Origin: Talpa occidentalis
Lineage: Eukaryota > Chordata > Mammalia > Eulipotyphla > Talpidae
Length of the DNA: 64,000 nucleotides
Direction: 5' to 3'
Assembly (NCBI RefSeq): GCF_014898055.3
Contig: NW_023601543.1
Location: 64,183,782 to 64,247,781 of the forward strand
The notes beneath the pieces are model-generated. The model ran no database searches and was not told the origin of the DNA. It saw only the letters and a list, made by a program, of their open reading frames with translations. The number at the start of each line of letters is the position of its first letter. Positions within the stretch are counted from its first letter, which is position 1. Below are positions 10,448-22,140 of this stretch, piece by piece. A program made the translations under genes and the position numbers.

Positions 10448-10925
10448 GGTCTTAACCTCTTTTTGGGCCATGCGCCCCTTTGGCATCTGGTAAAGCCTAT
10501 GGACCTCTTCTCAGAAAAACGTATTTAAATGCATGAAATAAGATTACAGATGAAACCAGTGATATTGAAATGCAGTTATCCAAATATTAAAAACCAACTT
10601 TGGGATGTAGTGATATATGTGCTTCTTTATTAATGCATTCAACAACAAGATTTAGTGGCAGATCTAATAACTACTATCATTTCATCCTGGCGAGCAGAGT
10701 ACGCGATCTTTGGAGAGATCTGTAGCAACTCTGATTTGCTGTAAAGATAGCTGTGGTTTCTACTGGTGACAGTCACAGCGACTGCTGCCGCTTCTATGGT
10801 TTGTCGCCTACATTCATAATCGAAGGAAGTGCTCGATTGCAGCTAGAGGTTAGTACAACTGAAGATGTTATTTTTTTTTCCTCATCCAAGTTCATGGACT
10901 CTTGGATGTTATGCGCAGACCCCTT
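10448..10925. repeat. Long ancient dispersed repeat-like element
   Basis: A block of nearly 480 bp opens with TCTTAACCTCTTTTTGGGCC and ends with GCAGACCCCTTG. Between them are ATTTAAATGCATGAAATAAG, TATTGAAATGCAGTTATC and 'TTTGTCGCCTACATTCATAA'. The layout matches an old, widely dispersed mammalian element, perhaps a DNA transposon, whose name I cannot recall with confidence. It has no coding capacity. Confidence 0.5.
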
Positions 10926-11905
10926 GTCTAGGCGGGGAGTGTTTGCCAGGGGACAGGAGTGGACTGGGGTGTGGCTGGGGACGCAGACAGGGCAGCGGGA
11001 CATCTGTTGCAAGGGCAGGTAGGACCAGATCAGGGTTGGCTCACGCGGAGCAAAGTGCTGCCTCCCGCCCCAGGCCCCGTGGTAAGCATGCTAATTGATC
11101 ATGGCTCGGCTCCCCACAGAGCCCAGACACCAGCAGAACACTCCCCAGCCCGGTGCTTCAGGCAGACATCACTGTACGATTGTAGCTGGCACCAAAATGA
11201 AACCGATTTGCCATTCCAGGGCTGGGAGCTCTCTGCGGCCCATTTCAGCCCTGACATGATACGATTACCTAGGATTAAAATATGGTCCCTGCCCTCAAGG
11301 AACTTCTGAACTGGGGAGCGTCTGAAAGGTGGGTGGGAGCGCAGTGGGGGCAGGGGCTCCCGACACAGTTCCTCTCCAGACATTCAGTCATTTCACAGTC
11401 AGGGCATCGATTTTACTTTTCGACTTGTAATTTCCACCTCCTGGATTCCATTATCACTCGCTCAATATCCGACGACTCGCCATTTCCCTGGCCACCGCTC
11501 GAGACTCGGGCATTGCTGAGCATAAGCAGGAGACGCTGCCTGAAACGCATTACTACCTGGAAGCAATGACTGGGTTTGAAAACAGCCGAGACCTTGATGG
11601 CTCCGTGTATAAGCAATCATCCAACCTTCCTCCTTCCCCCTCATGTGGGTGTCCCAGAAGGAATTCTAAACGGACCTCCTGGGCGCAAGTCCCTGCCGCT
11701 GGACACTCGACCTTTCTCGCCCAAGCTCCTTCCCTTCTGTGTGAAACAGCCTGCAGCTGGAGGCTGCTGCCCCCGCCTTATGTTCCAGATATGCCGCCAT
11801 TCACAGATTGTTTGGAAAACAACCAAATTTGTCCATCCATAGCTCTGGGAGCATGTCTTCATTAACACAAGCAGGAGGCGCCAGGTAGTGGCAAATGTTT
11901 TCGGC
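10926..11905. other. Repeat-free block, candidate conserved non-coding DNA
   Basis: Apart from a short MIR-like phrase at about 11280-11310, no repeat is visible. The segment 11390-11620 has many intact CpGs and balanced composition, which would suit constrained sequence. A GTAAGC...CCCCACAG pair (about 11081-11118) encloses too few bases to be a mammalian intron. Calling this constrained is inference. Confidence 0.3.
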
Positions 11906-11909
11906 CAGT

Positions 11910-12235
11910 GGGTCTCAAGGGTGGACCCCAGTCCCGGAGCGTCAGCACTACCCAGAAGCTTGTTAAAAAAGTGAATTCTTGAGATGGTGATTTTATTTCC
12001 TTTGGATATTTGTAGCAAGTATTTCACAATTACATACATCAAGTCCGAAGACTGAAATCTATATAAAATTTAATCTGTCAATTATACCATCTAGAAAGAT
12101 GCGGGGCAGGGAGAAAAGCTAATTCTCAGCTCGAGGAGAGACCCACTAAATCAGAATCTCTGGGGGCATGGCTGCCACCTGGGCCTCCCCTCTGAGGGGA
12201 TTCTGATGCGCTAAGGAAGGAGAACCACTGTTTTA
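11910..12235. mobile_element. MER5-like DNA transposon split by a small insertion
   Basis: The left part (11910-11977) has GTGGGTCTCAAGGGTGG and AGAAGCTTGTTAAAAAAG. The right part (about 12134-12235) has CTAAATCAGAATCTCTGGGG, GGGATTCTGATGCGC and GGAGAACCACTG. These join naturally, so the roughly 150 bp between them is an insertion. Near-duplicate AAGTGAATTCTT and AAGCTAATTCTC flank it. Confidence 0.55.
11978..12120. mobile_element. Small nested insertion, possibly L1-derived
   Basis: This AT-rich block interrupts the MER5-like element. It contains TTTAATCTGTCAATTATACC, reminiscent of L1 3' ends, but the match is too short to be sure. Confidence 0.35.
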
Positions 12236-12735
12236 TGCTAAGATTGAGACCCCATGGATTGAGACCTGGCTTGACCACACCTGGACCTGTCTGTTTACCT
12301 TTACGGGCTGTAGTCACCTGCCCTGTAAAGTGGGAGCAGTGCGTTTGTGTCCCTTGCCTCGCAAGAGGAATGCCTGGAAGGGTGAATGAGAATACTGTTC
12401 GCGAAGCCAAGACCAACTATTAATTTCATTAGTCACTCCATTGCGTATGTTTGTGGGTAGTGGGGGAGAGTTAGGAATGGAGATTTCATTTGAAGCTGAG
12501 GGACTTGGGGCACTTGGGGATCATTGTTTCCCAGCTCAGAGACTCTAGAGGCTCAACCCTGACCCTTATTTCTCCCCAGGACTTGCCTGACTGAGGCTAT
12601 GGCATCGCTCCCCATTGACTGGCTTTCTGGGGACTTTACTCCCCACCTGAAAATCATAGGCATCTGACCACCCTCCCCGCCCCCAAGTCTTTCTCCAGCA
12701 GCTCTTTAACAAGTTTTTAAATTCCAAGTTAATTA
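12236..12735. other. Unique non-coding sequence
   Basis: No exon or repeat was recognised. Confidence 0.45.
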
Positions 12736-12750
12736 AAATTTCTGGGTCTG

Positions 12751-13019
12751 GGGCTTCCCTGGTGGCGCAGAGGTTAAAGTCTCTATCAAGCTATCACCAG
12801 CCACTGAGGCCTGACTTTAATCCCCGGCCAGGGAGCTGACCCACATGGCACAGCAGACCGCTCCTGTCTCATCCACTGTGCCCCTCAGCAGTGTGTTTCA
12901 GTAGATCCTCCTGTTCTGCTCCCCACTCTGTCTCTGGTGAATCCTCTCACCCCCCCCATACCTCTGGCCTGCACCCCAGTTCTTGTGTGCATAAGTAAAT
13001 AAAAATAAATCTTTAAAAA
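12751..13019 (+). mobile_element. Lineage-specific tRNA-derived SINE, head B / tail B
   Basis: The element starts GGGCTTCCCTGGTGGCGCAG, which carries the A box, and has a degraded B box (CTTTAATCCC). It ends in an AAATAAAAATAAATC tail and A run. Direct repeats AAATTTCTGGGTCTG (12736-12750) and AAATTCCTGGGCCTG (13020-13034), differing at two sites, are the target duplication. The tail reads CTCTGGCCTGCACCCCAG. Confidence 0.92.
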
Positions 13020-13034
13020 AAATTCCTGGGCCTG

Positions 13035-13202
13035 AGTGGTCTTACGGAATGGAGATGACTGTGCCACTGGAGGCCAAGTGACAAAACAAGCAGGGCCATT
13101 TCCAGCCCGCCTCTGCCCCAGCCCCTCCCCTTCCTCAGGGTGTAGGAATAGACACAGCGAAGATGGCTATGGGCAAGTAAACTAGGAGTTGGGGGTGAAC
13201 TT
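13035..13202. other. Spacer between two SINEs
   Basis: About 170 bp of unique sequence separates the two SINE insertions. Nothing else was seen. Confidence 0.5.
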
Positions 13203-13216
13203 AAGACCCCAGTGTA

Positions 13217-13489
13217 GGGCCTCCCTGGCGGTGCAGCGGTTGAGCTCTGTGTTGCAAAGCTGCCCACAGCCTCTGCAGCGCTGGTTCGATGCCCAGCCGC
13301 CAGGCGAGGGTCCCACATGGCGCACAGACCTCTCCTGCCGCCCGCTGCTCCCCTCAGCAGTGTATTTCATCAGTCTGCCTGTTCTGTTCCCTGCTCTGGC
13401 TCTGGTGAATTCTCTCACCCTCCTGCGCTTCTGACTGTACCCAGTGCTTGTATAAATAAATAATAAATAAATAAATGTTTTTTTTTTTA
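13217..13489 (+). mobile_element. Lineage-specific tRNA-derived SINE, head A / tail A
   Basis: It starts GGGCCTCCCTGGCGGTGCAG, has an intact B box (GGTTCGATGCC), and ends TGACTGTACCCAGTGCTTG then an AAATAAATAAT tail. Target duplication: AAGACCCCAGT at 13203-13213 and 13490-13500. Few changes from the other A/A copies suggest a fairly young insertion. Confidence 0.93.
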
Positions 13490-13724
13490 AAGACCCCAGT
13501 TTAGCACCCAGGTGGTCTGTTAACCTCGGATCAAACCGAACAGAAGGTCTGAGAGGGAAAGCTTCCAGAGAAGCCCCAGGGCCCAGCAGGCCGTCCTCCC
13601 TGCTGACCAGATCTGGGCCTGACTGTGGCCCCCTCTTTGGCCAGGACCGGAGCGGATATGCCTCTCATGCTTCTCCTTCGCTTCCTCAGGACAGCTTTAC
13701 GTAAAGTTGGATATATTTAGGGCA

Positions 13725-13895
13725 CTATTTAATCTTTTCAACAACCCTACAAAGTGGGTAGCCATCTTATCCCCATTATACAGATGAGGAAAATGAAGCA
13801 CAGAGAATTAAGTAACTTGCCCACACAACACATTTGGGGTTCAAACTCAGCAGTCTGGGCCCAGAATCCGTGCACTTACTTATCAAAGCAAGTTC
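13725..13895 (-). repeat. MIR SINE fragment
   Basis: The reverse MIR core is clear: CAACAACCCTACAAAGTGGG, CCCATTATACAGATGAGGAA, GAATTAAGTAACTTGCCC, then CAAACTCAGCAGTCTGGGCC. It is one of the best-preserved MIR copies here. Confidence 0.85.
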
Positions 13896-14319
13896 AATGA
13901 CCCTGCTTCCTGGAAGGATTTTGGGGATAGGAAGAAAGCTATGTCATCTAACCCATCAGTGGGATTTGTGATTTCTTAGGAGCCAGACCATTTCCCTCTG
14001 AAGAATCTCGCCCACTCCGGGGAAGGACGTTTTATGTTTGGATGTGATGGAAGGATCAGAAAATAGAAAAGAAAGGTTAATTGTATAGATAATAGCAAAT
14101 GCTTAACACAGAGACAAAAAATATCAAACCACACTCCAGTCAAATTAAAAAGAGAAAACAGATGGAGGACAAAAAATATGGCTGATGTAGTTATTTTATG
14201 AAAGAGCTCATTTGGATTGATAAGAAAGTATTAATAATGATCAAAACACACAGATAACTAAAAAAGGAAAAATAATATTCAGATCAAATTTATCTATCTA
14301 TAGTATGTATGTGAACATA
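13896..14319. other. AT-rich sequence, possibly old L1
   Basis: The stretch 14085-14280 is A-rich on the plus strand and precedes L1-like sequence, so it may be a degraded part of the same LINE. No diagnostic motif settles it. Confidence 0.35.
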
Positions 14320-14525
14320 AATATATAATAATTTCAGGTGTGGTTAGCCCCCAAATTGAAAATATGGTAATGATAGCCAGTGCTTGAGAGGTCATGGCCA
14401 CTAAGCCACACACGCACACAGTTTGTGCTGGTTTAAAAAGGTGCAGCATCGATATCTTCTGTCCTCTTTGTCCCAGTGATCTTAATCCTGGGAATTTATC
14501 CAAAAGAAAGAAAAAAGTACATCAA
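14320..14525 (+). mobile_element. L1/HAL1-type ORF2 relic
   Basis: GTTTGTGCTGGTTTAAAAAG and GATCTTAATCCTGGGAATTTATCC follow a known LINE pattern on the plus strand ('CAATTCTACTTCTAGGAATTTATCC'). The reading frame is broken. Confidence 0.5.
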
Positions 14526-14759
14526 TCAGCTGAAATGATGCGACCCTCCTCTCCCGTCTGTGGATGCCAACAGAAGCCGCTGCTTCTAACCCCCGTGTTG
14601 TCCCCAGGCTCCAGAAGTCATCCAGTGGTGCTGACTTCTGGATCAAGGGTATGGAGGCCCAGGGAACACCTTATCCTATTTGTCTCAGTCCGCTCTTGTG
14701 TACTGGTCTAAGCCCAGCATACTTATTGCTGGGTGGGTGACTGAAATCATTTTAAACAA
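14526..14759. other. Insert or unique sequence between L1 pieces
   Basis: GC-richer than its surroundings, and it lies between two plus-strand LINE relics. I could not assign it. Confidence 0.35.
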
Positions 14760-15510
14760 AAAAAAGAGTCAACAAGTGCGTGAAAAGATGCTCAACATCA
14801 GTAGTCATTAGGGACATGCAAATCAACACCACAAGGAGATGTCACTTCATACCTACAGGATGGTTATTTTTTCAAAAAGGAAACTAACAAGTGTTGAGGA
14901 GGCTATGGAGTAGTGGGAGCCATCTTACGTCATCTGTGAGAATGTGAATGGTATAGCTGCTGTGGGAAAGAGTTTGACAGTTCCTCAGTTAAACATACAG
15001 TTACCATGTGACCAGCAATCCCACTCTTAGGCATATATCCAAAGGGATTGAAAACAAAACTTGTACCCGACTGTCCACAGCAGCGTTATTCATAGTAGTC
15101 CAAGGCTGGAGACAGCCTGGTGTCCATCAACTGCTGAAAGGATAAACAACTTGTTCTCCATCCACATCTTGGAATAGTCTTCCACTGTGAAAAGGAATGA
15201 AGTACGGACATGTGCGGCGACATGGTCAAACCTTGAAGACGCTGTGCTGAGCAAAAGCAGCCAGATACAAAAGGTCACATGTTGTAGAATTCCATTTATG
15301 TGGAATGTCCTTTGTAGACAGATCTATAGGGACAGAAAGTAAATTAGTGGTTGCCAGGGTGAAGGGAGAATAAGGAGTAAATGCTTGATGGGTACATGGT
15401 TTCTTTTGGGTGATAGAATGTCCTGGAATTGGGTTACGGCGATGGTAGCACAACAATGTAAATATACTTGATACCACGGAGTCGAATGTACACTTTACAC
15501 TACTTCCGAT
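14760..15510 (+). mobile_element. L1 ORF2 3' relic
   Basis: The canonical order is present: AAAAGATGCTCAACATCAGTAG, GACATGCAAATCAACACCAC, CCAGCAATCCCACTCTTAGG, ACAGCAGCGTTATTCATAG, GAATGAAGTACGGACATG, and TTGATACCACGGAGTCGAATG. This is the last part of L1 ORF2 and the start of the 3' UTR. Stops and frameshifts break the frame, so it makes no reverse transcriptase. Confidence 0.85.
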
Positions 15511-16375
15511 GGTGTACTTTGCAGCAGGGGAATTTGACCTCCAAAAACCAAGTATGACTGACTAGCCCCACTCTGGAGCAGGTGTTGAGGCAGGAAGACC
15601 ACCCTATTACTTCTGGCTCTTCGAGCAGCCTTTGAAAGTTGAAACAGGTATTAATAGCCTCATTTTATACTCACCGAGGCACTCAACAACTAGTTCCTTG
15701 CCCGAGTCACTTAGTGATAAATTTGGGGAACTGAATCCAGGGAATCGGATCCAGTTCCAAGGTGTGGACCCTTCTGAGAGGGTCTCTTCCTACCTGCTCC
15801 ATGTGGCATTGAGGGTTCTCAAGGGAGTCCGCATTCTGAAACCAGCACAGAAACCCAACCTTATTTAAGTATGACATACTGGACTCACCTTGTCACAGAC
15901 CAATGATGGGGGATGGGGGCTGTGTTGGGAGTTGGGAGATTCCACGTGCCAGGTGGGGCCAGCTGGGACAGGGAACCCAGTAAGGCTCTGGAGTCACATA
16001 GAACTGAAGTCAACTTCTGCAGCAGATGCTCCTACTGACCCACCCAAATTCCCTTGGCACTCACTAGTCTGGAACATTCTCTGAAGACATGAGACCCCCA
16101 CACAAGAGCTTCTTGGGAGTAACTCTGAAAGCATCCTCTGGGCAATGGTGAATGGGAACTAGAGGATGAGTGCCCCAACTCTCCCATTTCCCAGGTGGGA
16201 TAATGTTGAGGTGTCTTTTACAGGGACTCCCAGTGACCCTGTGGGACTGACTCCCAGTGCCTCACTCTGGTGATTTACTCAATAATACTCCCCTTACTGG
16301 TGGCTTCCCTTCCCCACTTCACTTTCCTTACTTGGTTTTAAATCCTTGTCTCAGGGGCTGCTTCTGGAAAAGCCC
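15511..16375. other. Unique non-coding sequence
   Basis: MIR-like words occur near 15650-15730, but they are too short to call. Nothing else was recognised. Confidence 0.4.
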
Positions 16376-16465
16376 AGCTTGAGACATCTTCCTTTGGCCA
16401 CTCTTGCTGTCTGACCTTGGGCATGTCCCTCAACCTCTTAGAGCCCTTCTGGGGTAAACAGGCAG
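16376..16465 (+). repeat. MIR SINE fragment
   Basis: CTGTCTGACCTTGGGCATGTCC followed by CTCAACCTCTTAGAGCCCTTC matches the plus-strand MIR core. It is a short relic. Confidence 0.6.
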
Positions 16466-18284
16466 ACCCAGGGGAGGGCCTCAGTTACATTTAGATGATT
16501 AATCTGGGAAGATTTAGAGGGAGGATTAGTTATTATATATGTTTACTCCTACACAGCTGAGGGATCCAACACAGGCCAGATTGCAAATAACAGTGGGGAA
16601 TTTTCCAACCCAAATCTGCCACTTACAGATGGGAGCCTACTGTAGTCTAAAAAAAATTAGCTGTAAACTACCTCTCCCTTCCACCCAGTCCCAGTATTTT
16701 CTGAGTAACTTCCTGGTCAGCTTAAGGGGTTGGTGAAGTGGGTGGCACAGTGGGTATCAAAAAGTGCCTGGAAGAACAGAGCCCCATTTTGGGGTCCCAG
16801 ATGTCCCCATAGCCAAAACTTTCCAAATGAGGGTTAACTTGGGGCTGGCCCTGCCTGGGCTCCCACTTGGCTGCCCAGAATGCTCCAGAACAAGCATGGC
16901 AGGTCTGAGGGCTGTGGCTGGACTTCCAGCGTAGCAGATGGCCTCCTTTGGCTGGGAGTAAGCCACCAACCTGGCCTCGGGGCTGGGGCACCTCTTACTA
17001 TCTCTCTGCTCTCTTCACCTCCAGCCCACTGCAGGCCTGGCGGTGGGCTGGTTCACTTTCAGTACCGTTTTCTCACCCACGCAGCTGACTGACCCCCTTC
17101 TCAGAGTGTGTATGTATGTGTAGGGGGCTTGTCTGTAAGGAGAAACCAGTAAAATACCTCAGGAAGGTGGGTCCCTGTTCTAAGCTTTCAGGTTGCCAGC
17201 CTGGCACCTGTCCCAAGGACTCTGCGCAAAGCCCTGGGCCGTGGAGGAGCAGGGTGTCTGGAGGGTGTGTGGAAGGTGTCTCTGAGTGACCTTGGCCTCT
17301 AAGCCTTTGGGTGACTCTTCTGGCTGTCTGGCTGGTTTTGGCGAGCTCTGTAGCTGCTGAGGCAGCCTGGGCTGCCCGGGGCCGCCTCCCGTCTCTCTGC
17401 CACATTCTTTTTCTCAGACAAACAGATTCCTTTGCTCCCTAGAACAGCCGAGCCCGGAGGAGCAGCTGTGAAAACAAACACACGGCAGCTGACTGGAGGG
17501 CTGAGGGCTGTTTTCTGGGGTCTGCCTGGGCCCAGAACTCCCCAGCCACAGTGGGTGCCCTGGCTTGAACCCAGGAAGGGGAGGGTAAGCCTGTCCCTTT
17601 ACTGCCTGGGAGTGGGCCAGCCCTGTTCCCTGGGCTTTCCTCACAAAGGCAGCCCTGCTTTGCTCTCCAAGCCCCCTGACCGTCTGTGACCATTTCCAGC
17701 CAAACCTGGAGAGAAAATATTTAGACAAAGACCTTTTCTAAGCAGAGTCGGCTCTTGGAGTATTAGGAGTGGTCCTGAAACTCCCTCCTGAGATACCCTG
17801 GGGTGCCTTGAGTGGGTAAGTAGGTCATGGCAGGGTAATAGACGCTCTTTGAGTCTTTGGGCCGCATGGACAACTTCGTATACCTCTGATTATTTTCCAC
17901 AGTGAGTGACAAATCAAATGGATATAGGAAGAGGGAAAGTCTCCTCAGAGGTGAGGAAATGGAGACCCAGTGGCATTGTCCCACACTCCCTCAGGACGTT
18001 CTCTCTCCTCCCCTTCTGGGTGTGGAACACCCAGGCCCAGTGTACACAGTATGGGGTTGTCGGCCACATGTTCGAGAGCCCAGCCAACAGCTCTCAGCTT
18101 CCATTCCCTCCCAGAGCCCTGCATGTGCTAAGTGGGAACCCAGGCCTTGCCTGGCCTGGAGTCCAAGTACAGCAGCCAAGGATGCTCAGTCAGAAAGCCC
18201 TCAGCAGTGCCCAGGCCTTACCATATGGAACAAAGCTTTCCAGAACCAGATTTGGGGTTGTCTATACATTTAATTGACCGGTGA
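16466..18284. other. GC-rich unique non-coding sequence
   Basis: No repeat family or coding exon was recognised across 1.8 kb. Overlapping frames of 100-123 codons on both strands (for example 17902-18277 in two frames) have no known domains. Confidence 0.4.
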
Positions 18285-18662
18285 GTTAGTCAGCTCAGGC
18301 TGTTGTAACCAGGGCCACAGGCTGGGCGACTTGAGCAAGAGAAATGCATTGTCTCACGGTTCTGGGAAGTGGAGTGCAAGGTGAAGGTAGTGGCAGGGTT
18401 GGTTTCGTCTGAGGCCTCTCTGGTTGGTGTGCAGCCCTTTCTCTCCTCCATGTGATCTCTCTTTCATCCACTTTTCTGTCCTAATCTTTTCCTACAAGGA
18501 TGGCAGTCTTTAGGTTGGATTTGCACCCACACACAGGCCCTTGTTTTATGCGAATCACCTCTATAAAGGCCTTATCTCTAAATGCAGTCACATTCCCAGG
18601 TACTGGGAGTTAGGGCTTCAATGTATGATTTTGGGGGGGGGACACAAGTCAGCTCATAACAG
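18285..18662 (-). mobile_element. MLT1 (MaLR) solo LTR, reverse orientation
   Basis: It runs from TTAGTCAGCTCAGGCTGTTGTAAC through TCTCACGGTTCTGGGAAGTGGA and GGTTTCGTCTGAGGCCTCTC to GCTTCAATGTATGATTTTGGG and CTCATAACAG. This is a nearly full-length MLT1-type LTR read backwards. No internal region is attached. Confidence 0.8.
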
Positions 18663-20594
18663 CCAGACTCCCCGTGATCTGCCTGAGAAGGAGGGGGGCA
18701 ATCACCCCTGGGGCATTCTGCTCATCTTTCTCAGCTCTCTTGACCACATCCATGAGGCTTAGGGCCGCAATACAGGTGAGCATGAGGCCAGAATGTCAGC
18801 GCCAGAGCCTGAGAGGCCACCTGATCCACATCTGACATGTGAAGCGTCAAGCCCAGAGAGGGGTGGAATCTGCTCAGTGTCGCCCAGCCCAGCCTGCATG
18901 TATCTCTGCATGGCCAGGCCAGTGCCCCTCCCTGCCCAGTGCCACCTCTCCCCGCTGTGGCCTGCAGGTCTACCTCCCCTCCCCCCATCTTGGCCTCTCT
19001 ACAGTTCTGTCTGAGTCCCCCAGGGCTCTGGCTTAGCAGATGCCATATCTATGGTTTTTCTCCCAAGAGAAGTGGGCGGAGCACGGGTCTGCCTCCCTGG
19101 AGGGGTAGCTGCAGGGACAGTTCCTGCTGCAGTGGAGGGGACAGGTCTGCCTCAGGCCTAGCCTGTGGCTGCACTCTTTCTTAGGATGGGGGCAGGGAGG
19201 ACTGCTGGTGGCTTGCCCATCCTCCCGTCTCCAGGCACCAGGCTTAGAGGGTTGAGATTTCTGAGAAACAGGCTCTGATAAGGTGGTTAGCAGGCAATTT
19301 GTATATTAAGGGGGGGTCCTTGGGATCCACTGCCGAGGGAGGGAGAGGAAGGAATCAGGAGTAGGCAGAGGGCAGAACTGGGCTGTGATCTGGACCCACA
19401 AGAGCCTCAGCTGAGCCCCTAGGGAGCTCTGGAGCTCAAGGACCCATCAGAGCGGCCCCAGGTGGTATCCCAGGAACCATCCATTGTTGGGTGGCCAGCT
19501 GGCTCTTAGCAGCTAAGGCAGACCTAAGGGGTTGAAGCTGAGGGGTGGATGGCATGAGGCAGACCATCGGAGGGCAACCTAGGTGGCATGTCACGCTCCC
19601 ATCACTAGGGATGATTCCCCCTCAGGTACCTGGCACCCAGAAGTTGCTCACTAATGATCTGTGGAGTGGTGGTGCCATTGAAGGCCCCAACTGCAGGCCT
19701 CCTGAGGAAGGATGTTCCATTTCCAAGTTGCCAAGAGAAACAGGCATCACATGGGGCAGTTTTTCATGTTGATTCCCAGGGGGCTTTGGGTTTCCAGAGC
19801 ACTAGGGAACAGTAGCTACTGCTCACCAAGGAAGCCACTGCTTAGCTCTGGTTACATTAGACTGCTTGAGTCCACGGGGAGCAAATTGGGTGGAAGCCAG
19901 GCATTGTCCAGAGAAAAGAGGATTTCCTGCATTCCTTTGTGTCAGAGGGAAGTGCCAAGCAGACAGGAAGAGAAGAGGGGAGAGGGGAGACTGCTCCTTC
20001 TGCTTTAGGAGGACAGCGAGAAGACCATCCAGGGACGCTGGGGGAAGCAGTCTGAGGTGGTCGTTGGCCTGCTCTGGGATCTGGCTGCAGGGAGGTATAT
20101 TCAGGAAGCAGGGTCGTGCCTAAGACAGCAGCATTTTTGCCCTGGTTGTACTGGCGGCTCTGGGGGACAGTTTGTAGGCTGTATCTCATCATCTGGAAGT
20201 CTCCATGTTAAAGAAAACGTGGAGGATGGTGTGGTGTGGTGGAAGAGTTGCCCTTGGTCCCTGGGGGCAGTGATGGTACCTGGTGGTTCTCACTGGAGGG
20301 CAGCCATGCTGACAGGTGGGCCTAGGCTGGGGTCCAGATGGGGGACAGCCCAGAGTCCTCAAGTTTCCACAACACCAATGAGAGCTGAGGGCGGGAAGAT
20401 TTGGCAGGATTGATGGGGCTCTGATTCTGCCCAGAGAGAGACCAGAGGTTCCCCAGGCTCAGACTTCAGTCAGGGAGGGAGGCTCATCTGTCCGCATCTC
20501 AGCAATTTCCATTCCAGGGGCCGCAAAGGTGTGCCCCTGCACTGCAGAGACCTGGAAGCTTCCGGGGGAGTCTCCTGGGGGCAGTGCCCTAGAA
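18663..20594. other. GC-rich unique non-coding sequence
   Basis: A possible MIR trace lies at about 18795-18900 (CACATCTGACATGTGAAG...). Nothing else was recognised. Confidence 0.4.
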
Positions 20595-20785
20595 CCTGAT
20601 TCTTGTCCCGATAGGAGGATCCGTAGGCCCTTCATAAGCTATTGAAAGTGTCGTCTTGGGATCAGCAGCCTTGCTATCATCTGGGAGCTTGGCAGGATCG
20701 CAGACCTGCTGAATCAGCAACTACACTTTAACAACCTCCTGAGGAGACAAGTGTCCACCGCAGAGTGTGAGAAGCACTGGCGTAA
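20595..20785. mobile_element. MER5-like hAT-Charlie fragment
   Basis: ATCATCTGGGAGCTTGGCAGGA, CAGACCTGCTGAATCAGCAAC, CTTTAACAACCTCCTGAGGAG and GTGTGAGAAGCACTGG follow the body and right end of this DNA transposon group. Confidence 0.6.
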
Positions 20786-22000
20786 GTTCATCCAACCACC
20801 CCCACCCCCACCCCCATGCACTCAAACGCCATCCTGGAGAAGAGAGGGGCAGTGGAATGGAAATCTGAGACAGCCTGGCCACTTGCGCAATGGGACCTTT
20901 ACACAACCGTGCTCCGTGTCCTCCCTATCGCTAAAATCTCAATCCTATCCTGCTCCTTGAGACAGAACGGGGTCAGCTCTAGTCAAAGAAAACAACCCAT
21001 ATCCTTCTCTGCTCATCTGACTGGAGTGAGTTGATCTGTGAGTAGGCTGCGTGCAAATGCAGGTGGCAGCTCAAGGGGGAGGCCACACAGCCAGCCAGGG
21101 ACCTTGACTTTTCACCACCGTTACTCAAAGCCCACTCCAGGGGCCCATGCCTGCCCACAAACGGGCTGCTGTCACGGTGCACAGATATTGGGAGCAAGTA
21201 TTTCACAACTCTGATAGCAGCTTGGCACAGTATGTTTATGCCTGTGAAATCTAACCGTAAAAGTTTGGGTTTGGATTTTAGAGACTGTTTCCTTTTCATT
21301 TCATTTTTTGGTAACACATTGGTTTGGTTATACTTTACGAAAGTATCGATCCTAATGGATTGAAATTAATGAACAAAAAAACAAACACAAGCAAGACTAC
21401 ATGCATAGATAGTTCAAGAAACCCTGCCTGATACCTACCCTTGCAAGTCAAGAGGTCTTGAAAACCAGGGGAACATCCCAGGCTTGCCCCAGCCGGGGCG
21501 GCTGTAAGCTCTGAAGCCTGAGGGAAGGGTGGGTCATCCTTGCTTTATGTCCCCAAGTTTCCCAGAGTCTGGCTACCACAAGGAAGTGGGGGGCAGTTAA
21601 TAGTGGGGCCTCAGACTAAGTCATTCCATCTCCCAGCACCCCAGTTTCCTCACCTGCAATTGGGCTACCAGCAAGTGGGTCAGCGGTGCTGTCCTTCCCT
21701 GACATGGCTGTCGCCTGCCCTGAAGAGGCAGCAGATCCTCGCCAGCTTCCAGACCTGCAGGGCGACACTGTCTTGGGTGTGAACGGCCGGCCGGCCCCAG
21801 CAGCGCCCTCATCTCCCAGCCGAACCTGGCGCGTTCTTGTCTGGCAGACGAACAAGCGCTTTCTTTTTATGAGCCTGCAAGCCTCCAGCCTCCCAGCCTC
21901 CCAGCTGGAGGGATGCCAAGGGCCTGGCTGACACATAGGCCGATATCACCACCCAAACCCACGGCCCTGGCTGCTCCCAACTGGGGAGCGTCTGAGTCAC
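20786..22000. other. Unique non-coding sequence
   Basis: A C-rich run (about 20798-20817) is the only simple repeat. The stretch 21180-21420 is AT-rich and repeat-free and could be a regulatory island, but no specific signal stands out. Confidence 0.35.
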
Positions 22001-22140
22001 CACGCCTCAGCCGGCTCCATGAAAGGCTTTGAAAGAATAAAGGAACAGGATCTCCTAGGGGCCCGCTGATAGCAATCTATCAGCACGTCTGCATTTGGGC
22101 ATCCTTTTTCTGCAAGTCATGAATGCTTCTAATCCAGAAA
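22001..22140. promoter_or_regulatory. Candidate regulatory island with paired GATA sites
   Basis: A perfect 8-bp inverted repeat, GCTGATAG (22065-22072) and CTATCAGC (22077-22084), is separated by CAAT. Each arm contains a GATA core. The flanks are repeat-free and AT-richer than the surrounding GC-rich DNA. Enhancer function is inferred from motif layout only. Confidence 0.3.

Noticed and set aside
11081..11118. GTAAGC...CCCCACAG pair resembling a tiny intron
   Set aside because: About 38 bp is too short for spliceosomal removal in mammals, and no coding frame benefits from its removal.
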